This document shows positions 25,410 to 34,535 of a stretch of 64,000 bases of DNA, piece by piece. The position numbers were made by a program, and so were the translations under genes. Each line of letters opens with the position of its first letter. Position 1 is the stretch's first letter. The notes beneath the pieces are model-generated. The model searched no databases. It saw nothing but the letters and a program-made list of their open reading frames with translations, and was not told where the DNA came from. This stretch comes from Cuneatibacter caecimuris (GTDB taxonomy: Bacteria; Bacillota; Clostridia; Lachnospirales; Lachnospiraceae): assembly GCF_004216775.1 (NCBI RefSeq), contig NZ_SGXF01000001.1, positions 546,828 through 610,827 of the forward strand, written 5' to 3'.

Positions 25410-26975
25410 TCACGTCGCTAAATCTGCAAACCTGGATTCCTCGTCCGGCTTCATCTCAAAAAAATCAAACGCCGCTTTTGCCGCGGAATCCCTCCCATTG
25501 CCCGTGGCATACATGCCCGCAAAGGCACCTGTGAAAGATCTTCCAGCCACTTCGCAGGAAAGGAATCTGGTGGAGGCATAACCAGCGATTGCCACATCGC
25601 TTTCTTCATATCCCCATCGGAAAGTATAGCGCAGGCGCTCCGCCTGAATTCCCAGATACAGCGGCTTCTCATGCTCTACAGAAATTTTGCAGACCTGCTG
25701 ATAAAAATCCTCCGCTCTTTTTTCCAGAACCAGGAAGTCCTCACCATTCTCCCTGCGCTTCCCTATCTTATAGTAAAATTCGTTGGACAAAAATACCGCG
25801 ATTCCCGCCTCTTCCCCGTCCTGCTCCGGTAGAAATTCCATTTTCGCAGTCATATGGCAGTCAAAATATTTCTGGCGCCTGCACACCACAGTAGGAGAAC
25901 CGATATCGTCCAGGCGGAGTGCGCTGCCCCTAAGGGTCAGGCAGCCGGGGCGCTCTTTCAGGTTGTATCTGGAAAGGTCAGGATTGCGCAGATAATTCCA
26001 GCAAAGCTCCAGCTGATCTCCCTCAAAATCATCCCGTACAGGTTCTTCTTTTGCTTCATAGGCGGGAAGCAAAGGGCCTGCTGATTCAATTTCCACCCAT
26101 CTTCTTCCATTGATCACAGGCCACCCGTCTTCTGTCCAGGACACGGGGCTTAAAAAAGTTTCCCGTCCGATATGGCTCAGGTATTTCTGCGCCATCCGCA
26201 GACCGATATGCACGGCCCACCAGTTCCCGTTCTGATCCTGTATCAAATCACTGTGGCCGGTGCACTGAATTTCAGGATTTCTGGTATGCACATTAGTGAG
26301 AATGGGATTGCAGGGCGCCCCTTCATAAGGCCCCCAGATATTTCTGCTGCGCGCCGCTGTCTCCATATGTCCGAACTGGGTCCCTCCTTCCGCAATGGTC
26401 AGGTAGTACCAGTCCCCGATATGGTAGATATGGGGCGCTTCCGGGGAACGGTTGCCGGAACCGGCCCAGAGAAAACGGATATCAGTCAGCGCCTTTCCGG
26501 TAGCGATATCAATTTCCATCATGCTGATGCCCGGCGTCCCGTCCGGCGCAGGACAGGCTCCATAATAATAGACATGTCCCCCATCAAAGGTAAACGAGGG
26601 ATCTATCCCGTCCAGATCCACAAAAACAGGATCGGACCAGTCCCCTCTGGGATCATCTGTCCACACATAAAAATTCCCGCCCATGGTACGGTTCGTGGTG
26701 GTCATATAATACCGCCCCTCATGGCAGCGGATGGTCGGCGCCCAAAGCCCTCCTGAAGGCGGCACATCCGTGAGATCCAGCTGTTCCCGACGCTTCAGCA
26801 CATAATTCACCAGTTCCCAATGCACCAGATCCTCACTGTAGTGCAGCGGGACTCCGGGGAAATATTCAAAGGAGCTGGTCACCAGATAATATCCCCGCCC
26901 GTCAGCCGAGCGGCAAATACTGGGGTCCCCGGAAAACCCTCTCAGAACGGGATTCTCATAAGCCTGCAGTTTCAT
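25410..26975 (-). CDS. Glycoside hydrolase family 43 (beta-xylosidase/arabinofuranosidase type)
   Basis: This 521-residue protein has no signal peptide. The five-bladed propeller holds the three GH43 acidic residues: Asp in FSGDPSICRS (base), Asp in GIDPSFTFDGG (modulator) and Glu in SPEAPHIY (acid). The C-terminal ~200 residues form the beta-sandwich usual in larger GH43 enzymes (RDDFEGDQLELCWNYLRNP). It releases xylose or arabinose from plant-cell-wall oligosaccharides inside the cell; the exact bond is not readable. The start follows GGAGGACGCAAA and its ATG overlaps the stop of the asparaginase gene (ATGA). Confidence 0.9.
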   Translation of the reverse strand: MKLQAYENPVLRGFSGDPSICRSADGRGYYLVTSSFEYFPGVPLHYSEDLVHWELVNYVLKRREQLDLTDVPPSGGLWAPTIRCHEGRYYMTTTNRTMGGNFYVWTDDPRGDWSDPVFVDLDGIDPSFTFDGGHVYYYGACPAPDGTPGISMMEIDIATGKALTDIRFLWAGSGNRSPEAPHIYHIGDWYYLTIAEGGTQFGHMETAARSRNIWGPYEGAPCNPILTNVHTRNPEIQCTGHSDLIQDQNGNWWAVHIGLRMAQKYLSHIGRETFLSPVSWTEDGWPVINGRRWVEIESAGPLLPAYEAKEEPVRDDFEGDQLELCWNYLRNPDLSRYNLKERPGCLTLRGSALRLDDIGSPTVVCRRQKYFDCHMTAKMEFLPEQDGEEAGIAVFLSNEFYYKIGKRRENGEDFLVLEKRAEDFYQQVCKISVEHEKPLYLGIQAERLRYTFRWGYEESDVAIAGYASTRFLSCEVAGRSFTGAFAGMYATGNGRDSAAKAAFDFFEMKPDEESRFADLAT

Positions 26976-27997
26976 TTTGCGTCCTCCTTCCACTCTCTGG
27001 TAAATAAAATATCGTGGTTGATGGTCCTGTAAAAAGAACTCCTGATCTCCTCCAGCCCGATTCCGGGACGGGCCATCAGCCACATCAGCTTCGTCACCGT
27101 AGCTTCCAGGGTCATATCGTAAGCCTCGATCAGGTCAAAATCTTTCTTTACTTTCTGTCCCACCTCATATACCGCCATATTGCTTCCTTCATTGACCACC
27201 TGAGTGGCCATGACCACAAACTTTCCTTTTTTATGCCATTCCTTCATCTGCCTGTAGAACTCCTGCTGTATTCCCTCGGGAATCCCGCCGACGCCAAAGC
27301 TCTCAATGACGATGCATCTGTAGTTTTCAAACAGGTATGCCAGCAGTTCCGGTTTCAGCCCGGGAATCAGCTTAAGCACACAGATGCTGTCGCTCATCTT
27401 ATGATAAAACCGCACCGGCCCTTCCGGCTTTTCTTCCTTAAAATACCGGATTACCTTCCCATCCTGGATTACTGCCGGAGAGGGGAAATTGATGCTGGAA
27501 AAGGCGTTATAGCTCTTGGCCCGCATCTTTCTGGCTCTGGTACCGGCAATCACCTTCCCGTCAAACACAATGTTCACTCCGGTGGAATCACTGTCAGCCG
27601 CATACAAAAAGCTGTCCAGCAGATTTGTTTTGGCGTCAGTAATATCTTTATCAATGGGCCTCTGCGCCCCGGTAATCACCACGGGCTTTGCTGAATCCTG
27701 AATCAAATATGACAGCGCGGCCGATGTATATGCCAAAGTGTCCGTGCCATGGCAGATCACAAATCCATCGTATTCCGTATAATGCGCTTCCACTGCCCCG
27801 GCAATTTCCAGCCATATTCCCGGCGTCATATTCGTGCTGTCTATGCTGCACAACTGCATTGTTTCAATCCGGCAGATTTCCGCCGCCTGAGGAATAAAGC
27901 TCAAAAGTTCTTCCGTAGTCAGGCCGGGAGCCAGGCCGCCCTCTGTCTGCCGGGAAGCAATGGTCCCCCCGGTGCCAATCATCAGTATTTTTTTCAT
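26972..27997 (-). CDS. ansA: Asparaginase, type I cytoplasmic
   Basis: The 341-residue enzyme hydrolyses L-asparagine to aspartate and ammonia. Both catalytic threonine motifs are present: GTGGTIAS at residues about 8-15 and CHGTDTLAYTS around 85-95, as is ITGAQRPIDKD. No signal peptide is seen, as expected for the type I enzyme. The start was chosen at MKKILMIG after AAGGAG. It overlaps the GH43 gene downstream by four bases, an unusual pairing of amino acid and glycan enzymes. Confidence 0.92.
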   Translation of the reverse strand: MKKILMIGTGGTIASRQTEGGLAPGLTTEELLSFIPQAAEICRIETMQLCSIDSTNMTPGIWLEIAGAVEAHYTEYDGFVICHGTDTLAYTSAALSYLIQDSAKPVVITGAQRPIDKDITDAKTNLLDSFLYAADSDSTGVNIVFDGKVIAGTRARKMRAKSYNAFSSINFPSPAVIQDGKVIRYFKEEKPEGPVRFYHKMSDSICVLKLIPGLKPELLAYLFENYRCIVIESFGVGGIPEGIQQEFYRQMKEWHKKGKFVVMATQVVNEGSNMAVYEVGQKVKKDFDLIEAYDMTLEATVTKLMWLMARPGIGLEEIRSSFYRTINHDILFTREWKEDAK

Positions 27998-28082
27998 GTC
28001 ATTCTCCTTCTGAAAATATCTTATCACCTCCCACCCGGGGCGGTCAACTATTCTGATAAAAAGGGGCCATAAAAAATAGCTC

Positions 28083-28112
28083 TTTACTTTTCCCTTCCAG
28101 ATATTGTATAAT
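28083..28112 (+). promoter_or_regulatory. Candidate promoter of rho
   Basis: TTTACT (28083-28088), an 18-base spacer and TATAAT (28107-28112), giving a leader of about 150 nt before the rho start. Confidence 0.5.
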
Positions 28113-28267
28113 AAGACTGTTTACAAAGGCAGGAACGCACTCACATTTTATTTCTTCAGATTTATCATCTAAGATCCAGCCCCCACAATAAGATAATCGA
28201 AATATTTTCCATACAATCAGTAAAACAAAGCGAGCAAATCTATGAAACATAATAAAAGGAGATTCTT

Positions 28268-30046
28268 ATGACCGAAAATTACGCATCCATGCAGCTTCCC
28301 CAGCTGCGTGAAATTGCCAAATCCAAAGGGATCCGCCGGGTAACAACAATTCGCAAATCTGAGCTGATCCAGATCCTGACATCTCTTGCAGAAAAAGAAG
28401 AGGCGCGGGCACATCAAAAAAACGATCTGCCGGTCAGCGCGGCTGAGCCTGTCAGTGAAGCAGGGCATATATCTGAAAGCAGCCCGGAAGCTTCCTCTCC
28501 TCAGGTTTCCGCACAATCCCAGCCTGCACAGGCAGTTTCCCGCCAGGCCAGTGACGCTGGTCCCCACCGCGGCCGTCCTTCAGGCGTCCGCCAGGTATAT
28601 CCCCGTACCGCCGCCCCTTCCGTTTCCAATACATCGGCCGGCCATACCGCGCAGCCCAGAGCTTATTCCGCTCCCAGAACGGCGGACAGAACCGCTGCCG
28701 TCCGGCCGGGCGGAGGATACCGTCCAAGCTATAACCAAAGCGGCTACAACAGCCACTCCACCCCTATTGTCACTTCCCGGCAGACATATCAGGCGTCCAA
28801 TCCGGCCCCGGTTCCCAGCGGCAGTTCCATGGCCCCTGCCGGAACGGTTCCCTCCGCGCCTTCCCGCGTTTCTGTCCCAGTTACGCCGCCCGGAGATCTG
28901 GCGGAGCTGGACAGCGGCATTCCCGCTCATGGCATTCTGGAAGTGATGCCCGACGGCTATGGATTCATCCGGTGTGAGAATTTTCTCCCCGGAGAGAACG
29001 ACGTCTACGTCTCTCCCTCTCAAATCAGAAGGTTTAATTTAAAGACAGGCGATATCATCAGCGGCGCCACCCGGATTAAATCTTCCGGTGAAAAATTTGC
29101 CGCGCTGCTGTATGTAAATCAGATCAACGATCTGCCCACCATTGAAGCAGAGTCCCGCACCTCTTTCGAAGACCTTACCCCGGTTTTCCCGGACTCCCGG
29201 CTGCGCCTGGAAATGCCTGACGGCGGCAGGGACCAGATTCCCATGCGGATTCTGGATCTTCTCAGCCCGATCGGGAAAGGCCAGCGAGGCATGATTGTCT
29301 CCCCGCCCAAAGCAGGCAAAACCACGCTGCTGAAGCAGGTGGCAAGCTCTATAAAAAGGACTCATCCGGAAATCCATTTAATCGTGCTCCTGATCGACGA
29401 GCGGCCGGAGGAAGTGACGGACATCAAAGAGGCCATAGCCGGCCCCAGTGTAGAAGTAATTTATTCTACTTTTGACGAACTCCCTGAACACCATAAACGC
29501 GTTTCTGAGATGGTCATCGAACGCGCGAAGCGACTCGTGGAGCATAAGCGGGACGTGGTGATCCTGCTGGACAGCATCACCCGTCTGGCCAGGGCTTATA
29601 ACCTGACCGTAGCGCCCAGCGGCCGCACGCTTTCCGGCGGCCTGGACCCCGCGGCGCTGCATATGCCCAAGCGCTTCTTCGGCGCCGCCCGAAACACCAG
29701 AGAAGGCGGCAGCCTGACAATTCTGGCTACCGCCCTGGTGGATACCGGCAGCCGCATGGACGATGTGGTCTTTGAGGAGTTCAAAGGCACCGGCAATATG
29801 GAACTGGTCCTGGACCGCAGGCTTTCCGAACGCCGGATCTTCCCGGCAATTGATATCTTAAAATCCGGCACCAGGCGGGATGATCTGCTGCTGACCCCCC
29901 AGGAACAGGAGGCCGCAGATATCATCCACAAAGCCACCAACGGTCTGCGGGCCGACGACGCGGTAGAACGGATTCTGGATCTCTTTGCCCGCACCCGCAA
30001 TAACAGCGAATTCATCGCAATGCTGAAAAAAACCAGGCTGAACTGA
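28268..30046 (+). CDS. rho: Transcription termination factor Rho with long disordered insertion
   Basis: The 592-residue hexameric RNA helicase ends transcription of untranslated RNA. Residues 1-45 are the Rho_N helical domain (LPQLREIAKSKGIRRVTTIR). Residues about 46-212 are a low-complexity stretch rich in Ser, Pro, Ala, Gln, Arg, Thr and Tyr. The cold-shock RNA-binding domain follows (GILEVMPDGYGFIRCENF), then the ATPase with P-loop SPPKAGKTTLLKQ (about 346-358) and Walker B VVILLDSITRLAR. The extra stretch makes it far longer than the ~420-residue E. coli protein; such insertions are known in Clostridia, where they can be prion-like. The gene converges on cysK with a two-base gap between stop codons. 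Confidence 0.96.
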   Translation: MTENYASMQLPQLREIAKSKGIRRVTTIRKSELIQILTSLAEKEEARAHQKNDLPVSAAEPVSEAGHISESSPEASSPQVSAQSQPAQAVSRQASDAGPHRGRPSGVRQVYPRTAAPSVSNTSAGHTAQPRAYSAPRTADRTAAVRPGGGYRPSYNQSGYNSHSTPIVTSRQTYQASNPAPVPSGSSMAPAGTVPSAPSRVSVPVTPPGDLAELDSGIPAHGILEVMPDGYGFIRCENFLPGENDVYVSPSQIRRFNLKTGDIISGATRIKSSGEKFAALLYVNQINDLPTIEAESRTSFEDLTPVFPDSRLRLEMPDGGRDQIPMRILDLLSPIGKGQRGMIVSPPKAGKTTLLKQVASSIKRTHPEIHLIVLLIDERPEEVTDIKEAIAGPSVEVIYSTFDELPEHHKRVSEMVIERAKRLVEHKRDVVILLDSITRLARAYNLTVAPSGRTLSGGLDPAALHMPKRFFGAARNTREGGSLTILATALVDTGSRMDDVVFEEFKGTGNMELVLDRRLSERRIFPAIDILKSGTRRDDLLLTPQEQEAADIIHKATNGLRADDAVERILDLFARTRNNSEFIAMLKKTRLN

Positions 30047-30048
30047 TT

Positions 30049-30996
30049 TCAGCCATCCTGCTCCCCGTCCCCAAACAGGTCCGCCAGATAGCGGTCTCCG
30101 GAATCCGGGAGCAGCGCCACAATGTATTTCCCTGCAAATTCGGGCCGTTTCGCAAGCTGTGCTGCTGCCCAGACTGCTGCGCCGGAAGTGATCCCAACCA
30201 GGATTCCTTCCAGGCGGCACAGCTCTCTGGCAGTCCGCATGGCTTCTTCATTTCCCACCGGAATCACTTCATCATATATCTTCCTGTCCAGGATTTCCGG
30301 GATAAAATTAGCGCCAATACCCTGAAGCATATGGGGTCCCGCCTCTCCTCCTTCCAACAGTGGGGACGCGGCAGGCTCCACAGCCGCAATATGGATATTG
30401 GGATTCATCTCTTTTAAATATCTCCCCGCTCCGGTAATTGTTCCCCCAGTGCCTACCCCGGCCACAAAAGCTTCCGCCATTCCGTTGGTATCTCTCCAGA
30501 TCTCCGGGCCCGTGGTTTTATAGTGTGCCGCAGGATTCGCCTTATTCTCAAATTGCCCCGGGATCAGACTTCCGGGAATCTTCTCCGCCAGCTGTTCCGC
30601 CATCTCCACAGCGCCCTGCATCCCTTTTGCCCCGTCTGTCAGCACCAGCTCCGCCCCATAAGCTTTCAGCAGGCTGCGCCGTTCCCGGCTCATGGTATCC
30701 GGCATAGTCAAAATTACCCGGTATCCCCTGGAAGCTGCCACACAGGCCAGGCCGATCCCTGTATTGCCGCTGGTGGGTTCGATTAAAACCGCGCCTGGTT
30801 TCAGACTGCCGTTCAGTTCAGCGTCCACAATCATGGACAAAGCCGCCCGGTCCTTTGTACTTCCTCCCGGATTCAGGTATTCCAGCTTTGCCAGCACACG
30901 TCCCTTCAGCTCGTGTTTTTTATTATAATGCTGCAATTCCAGCAAAGGCGTATTTCCAATCAGCTCTGTCAAACTTTTTCTGATTCCTGCCATCAT
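30049..30996 (-). CDS. cysK: Cysteine synthase (O-acetylserine thiol-lyase)
   Basis: The 315-residue PLP enzyme replaces the acetyl group of O-acetylserine by sulfide. Family marks are ELIGNTPLLEL, the PLP lysine in GGSTKDRAAL, the substrate loop TSGNTGIGLA and the phosphate-binding GTGGTITGAGRYLKE. The start follows AGGAGG. It converges with rho and has no visible terminator between the two stop codons. Confidence 0.95.
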   Translation of the reverse strand: MMAGIRKSLTELIGNTPLLELQHYNKKHELKGRVLAKLEYLNPGGSTKDRAALSMIVDAELNGSLKPGAVLIEPTSGNTGIGLACVAASRGYRVILTMPDTMSRERRSLLKAYGAELVLTDGAKGMQGAVEMAEQLAEKIPGSLIPGQFENKANPAAHYKTTGPEIWRDTNGMAEAFVAGVGTGGTITGAGRYLKEMNPNIHIAAVEPAASPLLEGGEAGPHMLQGIGANFIPEILDRKIYDEVIPVGNEEAMRTARELCRLEGILVGITSGAAVWAAAQLAKRPEFAGKYIVALLPDSGDRYLADLFGDGEQDG

Positions 30997-31105
30997 AAAT
31001 TCCTCCTGTCTGTGGTGTTATCTGCTCATTTCTTCTATTATAGCGCTTTAAGCAGGACAATACCACTGTTTTCCAATACCTTAACTGTTTCAGCACGTAT
31101 TTTTC

Positions 31106-31134
31106 TTGCTTTTTCATAACTGCTGCTGTATACT
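31106..31134 (+). promoter_or_regulatory. Promoter of the zinc-ribbon membrane protein gene
   Basis: TTGCTT (31106-31111), a 17-base spacer and TATACT (31129-31134). Confidence 0.65.
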
Positions 31135-31211
31135 GAAAACAGTTGGAAGCAGCTGTCCGCCCTTTTTACTCTGCGGGCACAGCAAAAAGAAAAAAGAAAG
31201 GTGGTTTCTTC

Positions 31212-31919
31212 ATGTTTAATTCTTATTACAGCGCATCTTCCGCCCTGGGAGTCATGTCTGTGCTGGCTATCATCTCAGTCATTATAGCCGTGGCCGGCGG
31301 CATCCTGCTCTACTTCCTGTTTTTATCCCCCAAAAACCAGGGGAAATTCACAGGTTTTCTTGGCTGGATGTATGATTTTCTGTCCTTTAAGAAACTGGTG
31401 TTAAATACTGTTTTAAATGTGCTCTACCTTATTTTGGCTTGTTTCATCACACTCATGGGATTTTTCACCTTATTTGTCAGCTTCGGTTCCGGGCTGATGC
31501 TTCTGGTGATGGGCAATATTCTGCTCCGTCTCTCCTATGAAATCATTCTGGCGTTTCTGATCATGTGTCAGAATACCAGTGAAATCAATCATTCGCTGAA
31601 ACGCCTGCTGCCTCCGGAAGAGCCTCATCCTGGTTCCGGCTTTCCTGTTCCGCCCCAGCCCGGTAATGATTTTCCCGGTCCTGGTCAGAATCCGGGGCAC
31701 GATTTCCAGGGATCGCCTGTGCAGAACCAAAACCCGGATTTCCAGGCTCCTCCCATGCAGGATCCCGGATTCCCGTATCCCCCCATGCAGAACCAGGGCC
31801 CGGAGTTTCCGTCTCCCGAAGCCGCAGCTCCTGCGCCTGACCCGATCTGCCGCCAGTGCGGCGCCCCCTATGTTCCGGGAGAAAATTTCTGCGGAAAATG
31901 TGGAGCAAAGCTGAATTGA
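31212..31919 (+). CDS. Membrane protein with Pro/Gln-rich linker and C-terminal zinc ribbon
   Basis: The 235-residue protein has three to four membrane helices in the first ~125 residues. A disordered linker of repeated short units (FPxPPQPGNDFPGPGQNPG, then QDPGFPYPPMQNQGPEF) follows. The C-terminal zinc ribbon is CRQCGAPYVPGENFCGKCG. The ribbon type is common in Firmicute membrane proteins of unknown role, where it may mediate protein contacts in the cytoplasm. The start was chosen at MFNSYY after AAAGGTGG. It is transcribed alone between its own promoter and a terminator. Confidence 0.8.
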   Translation: MFNSYYSASSALGVMSVLAIISVIIAVAGGILLYFLFLSPKNQGKFTGFLGWMYDFLSFKKLVLNTVLNVLYLILACFITLMGFFTLFVSFGSGLMLLVMGNILLRLSYEIILAFLIMCQNTSEINHSLKRLLPPEEPHPGSGFPVPPQPGNDFPGPGQNPGHDFQGSPVQNQNPDFQAPPMQDPGFPYPPMQNQGPEFPSPEAAAPAPDPICRQCGAPYVPGENFCGKCGAKLN

Positions 31920-31940
31920 TCTGAATTTAATTGGTTACAT

Positions 31941-31990
31941 AAAGAAAGCGCGTGTATAGGTGAAATCTCCCAATACATGCGCTTTCTTTT
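31941..31990 (+). terminator. Terminator, probably bidirectional
   Basis: AAAGAAAGCGCGTGTA pairs with TACATGCGCTTTCTTT and ends in a T run. It also lies just beyond the stop of the convergent lacI-type gene. Confidence 0.8.
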
Positions 31991-32003
31991 CAGCCTTTTT
32001 CAT

Positions 32004-33026
32004 TCAGGCATATTCTCTTGTGCTCCTGCGCGGCACCAGTTCTGTGCTGATGTAGATCTTCTGAGGCTTGCTCTGAGGATTTTCAATTACATCGATCAGC
32101 CTGCGCACAGCGGTGGTACCCATCTCCTGCTTGAAGACGCGGATCGTTGTGAGGCTGGGTTCCAGCATTTCGCAAAAGGGCATATCGTCAAAACCAATAA
32201 TCGATACGTCTTCCGGTATAGACAGTCCAAATTCTTTCAGCGCCCGGATGGCTCCTGAAGCAATGATATCATTATCCGCAAACAGAGCGTCCGGCGTATC
32301 CCGGCGTTCCTTCAGCAGGCGCTTCATATCCTGATACGCTCCTTCGGTGGTGGATTCCAGAGGAAAAATATTGCTCTCCTCTATTCTGACTTTCCTATCC
32401 GCAGCATATGCCCGGAACCGTGTGAATCGCTGGTCAAAATTGTATATCCTGATGCTGCTGCGCAGATAACCGATATTGCTGTAGCCCAGATGGTAAAAAT
32501 AATCCATCGCTTTATAAACGCCGTCAGCATTGTTGATACAGACTGTATCTATATCCACATGGTCGAACTGGCTGTCAAGCAGCAGCAGAGGAATCCCCAG
32601 CCGCTGGAATGGTCCGATGTCCTCTGCAAACATTTCTGTAGCCAGAATCAGCAGGCCGCTTGGAGAATTCTGTACCATATCGGACAGAATCGCCTCAATA
32701 TCATCCTTTTGCTCATCAATATATGTGATGGTCAGGGAATACCCACTGGCGCGCGCTTCCCGGTTGATGGCCTCAGTCAGCGTGGAAAAAAACGGGGTAT
32801 CCGAAACCACCAGGCCATGCTTCTGATAAATCACAAACTGTAAGGTTTTGTTGGAAGCCGGAGTAAGCTGAGGCGCTTTCGGCTGCTCATAACCATATTC
32901 CTGAAGCAGAGAAAAAACCCGGTCCCTGGTTTCCGGACTGATACCCGGCTTATTATTCAGCACAAGGGAAACCGTGGCCGGAGAAAGCCCTAATTTTTTT
33001 GCGATATCCTTTGATTTAACTTTCAT
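32004..33026 (-). CDS. LacI family transcriptional regulator
   Basis: The 340-residue repressor-type protein has an N-terminal helix-turn-helix with hinge (VKSKDIAKKLGLSPATVSLV, then NNKPGISPETRDRV) and a periplasmic-binding-protein-like sensor (residues about 60-335; DALFADNDIIASGAIRALKE, VSIIGFDDMPF). The ATG was chosen over an upstream GTG. It is the last gene of the transketolase-kinase operon, 11 bases after the kinase gene, and is the obvious candidate to control that operon and the divergent isomerase-like gene. The operator-like sites there lack the central CG usual for LacI proteins, so the match is not proven. Confidence 0.9.
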   Translation of the reverse strand: MKVKSKDIAKKLGLSPATVSLVLNNKPGISPETRDRVFSLLQEYGYEQPKAPQLTPASNKTLQFVIYQKHGLVVSDTPFFSTLTEAINREARASGYSLTITYIDEQKDDIEAILSDMVQNSPSGLLILATEMFAEDIGPFQRLGIPLLLLDSQFDHVDIDTVCINNADGVYKAMDYFYHLGYSNIGYLRSSIRIYNFDQRFTRFRAYAADRKVRIEESNIFPLESTTEGAYQDMKRLLKERRDTPDALFADNDIIASGAIRALKEFGLSIPEDVSIIGFDDMPFCEMLEPSLTTIRVFKQEMGTTAVRRLIDVIENPQSKPQKIYISTELVPRRSTREYA

Positions 33027-33037
33027 AAACACCTTCC

Positions 33038-34522
33038 CTATTTGGTTAATACTTTTGCTACCGCCGCTTTCCAGCCATGATACAGCTGTTCCCGGCGCTG
33101 CTCCGCCATATCAGGCAGAAATCTGGTATCCTTTGTGCGCAGGCTGCACAATGTATCCATATCCGGCCACACGCCTGCTGAAAGCCCTCCCATGTATGCG
33201 GCCCCAATCGCTGAAAGTTCTTCCAGCTCGTTGACTACTACAGGAATACGGGAAATATCAGACTGAAACTGCATCAGAAAACTGTTGCGGGTCGGACCTC
33301 CGTCTACCCTGATTTCTTCGGTGGGCGTGCCGGACTCTTCCTGCATAAGATCCAGAATATCCCGGACCTGATATACCATGGATTCCAGAACTGCCCTGAC
33401 AACGTGGGCTTTTTTTGTGCCGCGGGTCATCCCCACCAGCGCAGCCCTCGCATCGCTGTCCCAGTACGGAGCGCCCAGTCCAACAAATGCCGGAACCAGA
33501 TAAACGCCTTCCGTATCCTTAACGCCGGCCGCCAGCGCTTCTGTGCATTTGGAATCCGGGATCAGTTCCAGATCATCCACCAGCCATTTAATCGCCGCTC
33601 CGGAACAGTTGATATTCCCCTCCGCCACATAGGTCAGATCATCTCCCAGCTGCCATCCCACAGAGGTCACCAGCCCTTCCCGGGAAATATATGGCTTCGC
33701 CCCAATATTGCGCATGATAGAAGACCCGGTTCCATAGGTCACTTTTGTCATTCCCGGCCGGGTGCACTGCTGTCCGAACAAGGCTGCCTGGGAATCTCCC
33801 AGAACTCCAGCCAGGGGCGTGCTCTGATCCGCCAGACAGGTCACCGCCAGGGGCCCAAATATGCTGTCTGATGGCATAACCTCCGGCATCATGGAACCGG
33901 GTATTGTGAAAAGTTCCAGCAGTTCCCTGTCCCAGCAGCGTTTATGAATATTATAAAGCTGCGTCCTGCTGGCATTGGAAGGCTCGGTGGCGTGCACCCT
34001 TCCTCCGGTCAGTTTATATATGAGCCAGCTGTCAATAGTGCCTGCCATCAGCCAGCCGGCCTCAGCCGCCTCTCTGGCTCCTTCCACATAATCCAGAATC
34101 CACTTCACTTTCGCCGCGGAGAAATACGGAGAAAGCACCAGTCCTGTTTTTTCCAATACTATTTTGCGCACCCCGGGGGTATCCAGCTCTCTGCAGATAT
34201 TTTCCGCTCTGCTGCACTGCCAGACCACGGCAGGATATACCGGCTGGCCGGTACGGCGGTCCCATACCACAACGGTTTCCCGCTGGTTGGATATGGATAC
34301 TGCCTTCACACCGGCAGGGCTGACGCCCGCCTCTTTGATACAAGCGTCCACTGCCTGACAGGTTTTTTCAAAAATTTCAACTGGGTCGTGCTCCACCCAG
34401 CCCGGCTGCGGGTAAAACTGCCCGTGATTTTCATTATGTCTGTGGACCAAAGAACCTGTTTCATCAAACAGGACTGCTTTTGTTCCCGAAGTCCCCTGAT
34501 CGATACTCAGTATATACGGCAT
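33038..34522 (-). CDS. FGGY family carbohydrate kinase, glycerol-kinase-like
   Basis: The 494-residue kinase is close in pattern to glycerol kinase: LSIDQGTSGTKAVLFDETG, ISNQRETVVVWDRRTGQPVY, catalytic Asp in GLGAPYWDSDARAALVG. A real glpK lies in the glycerol operon of this window, and this gene sits between split transketolase genes and a LacI regulator, so its substrate is probably a ketose or other polyol rather than glycerol. Apulose or another short or branched ketose is a candidate. The start is MPYILSID after GGGAGGG; 13 bases separate it from the transketolase gene. Confidence 0.85.
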   Translation of the reverse strand: MPYILSIDQGTSGTKAVLFDETGSLVHRHNENHGQFYPQPGWVEHDPVEIFEKTCQAVDACIKEAGVSPAGVKAVSISNQRETVVVWDRRTGQPVYPAVVWQCSRAENICRELDTPGVRKIVLEKTGLVLSPYFSAAKVKWILDYVEGAREAAEAGWLMAGTIDSWLIYKLTGGRVHATEPSNASRTQLYNIHKRCWDRELLELFTIPGSMMPEVMPSDSIFGPLAVTCLADQSTPLAGVLGDSQAALFGQQCTRPGMTKVTYGTGSSIMRNIGAKPYISREGLVTSVGWQLGDDLTYVAEGNINCSGAAIKWLVDDLELIPDSKCTEALAAGVKDTEGVYLVPAFVGLGAPYWDSDARAALVGMTRGTKKAHVVRAVLESMVYQVRDILDLMQEESGTPTEEIRVDGGPTRNSFLMQFQSDISRIPVVVNELEELSAIGAAYMGGLSAGVWPDMDTLCSLRTKDTRFLPDMAEQRREQLYHGWKAAVAKVLTK

Positions 34523-34535
34523 CACACCCTCCCTC

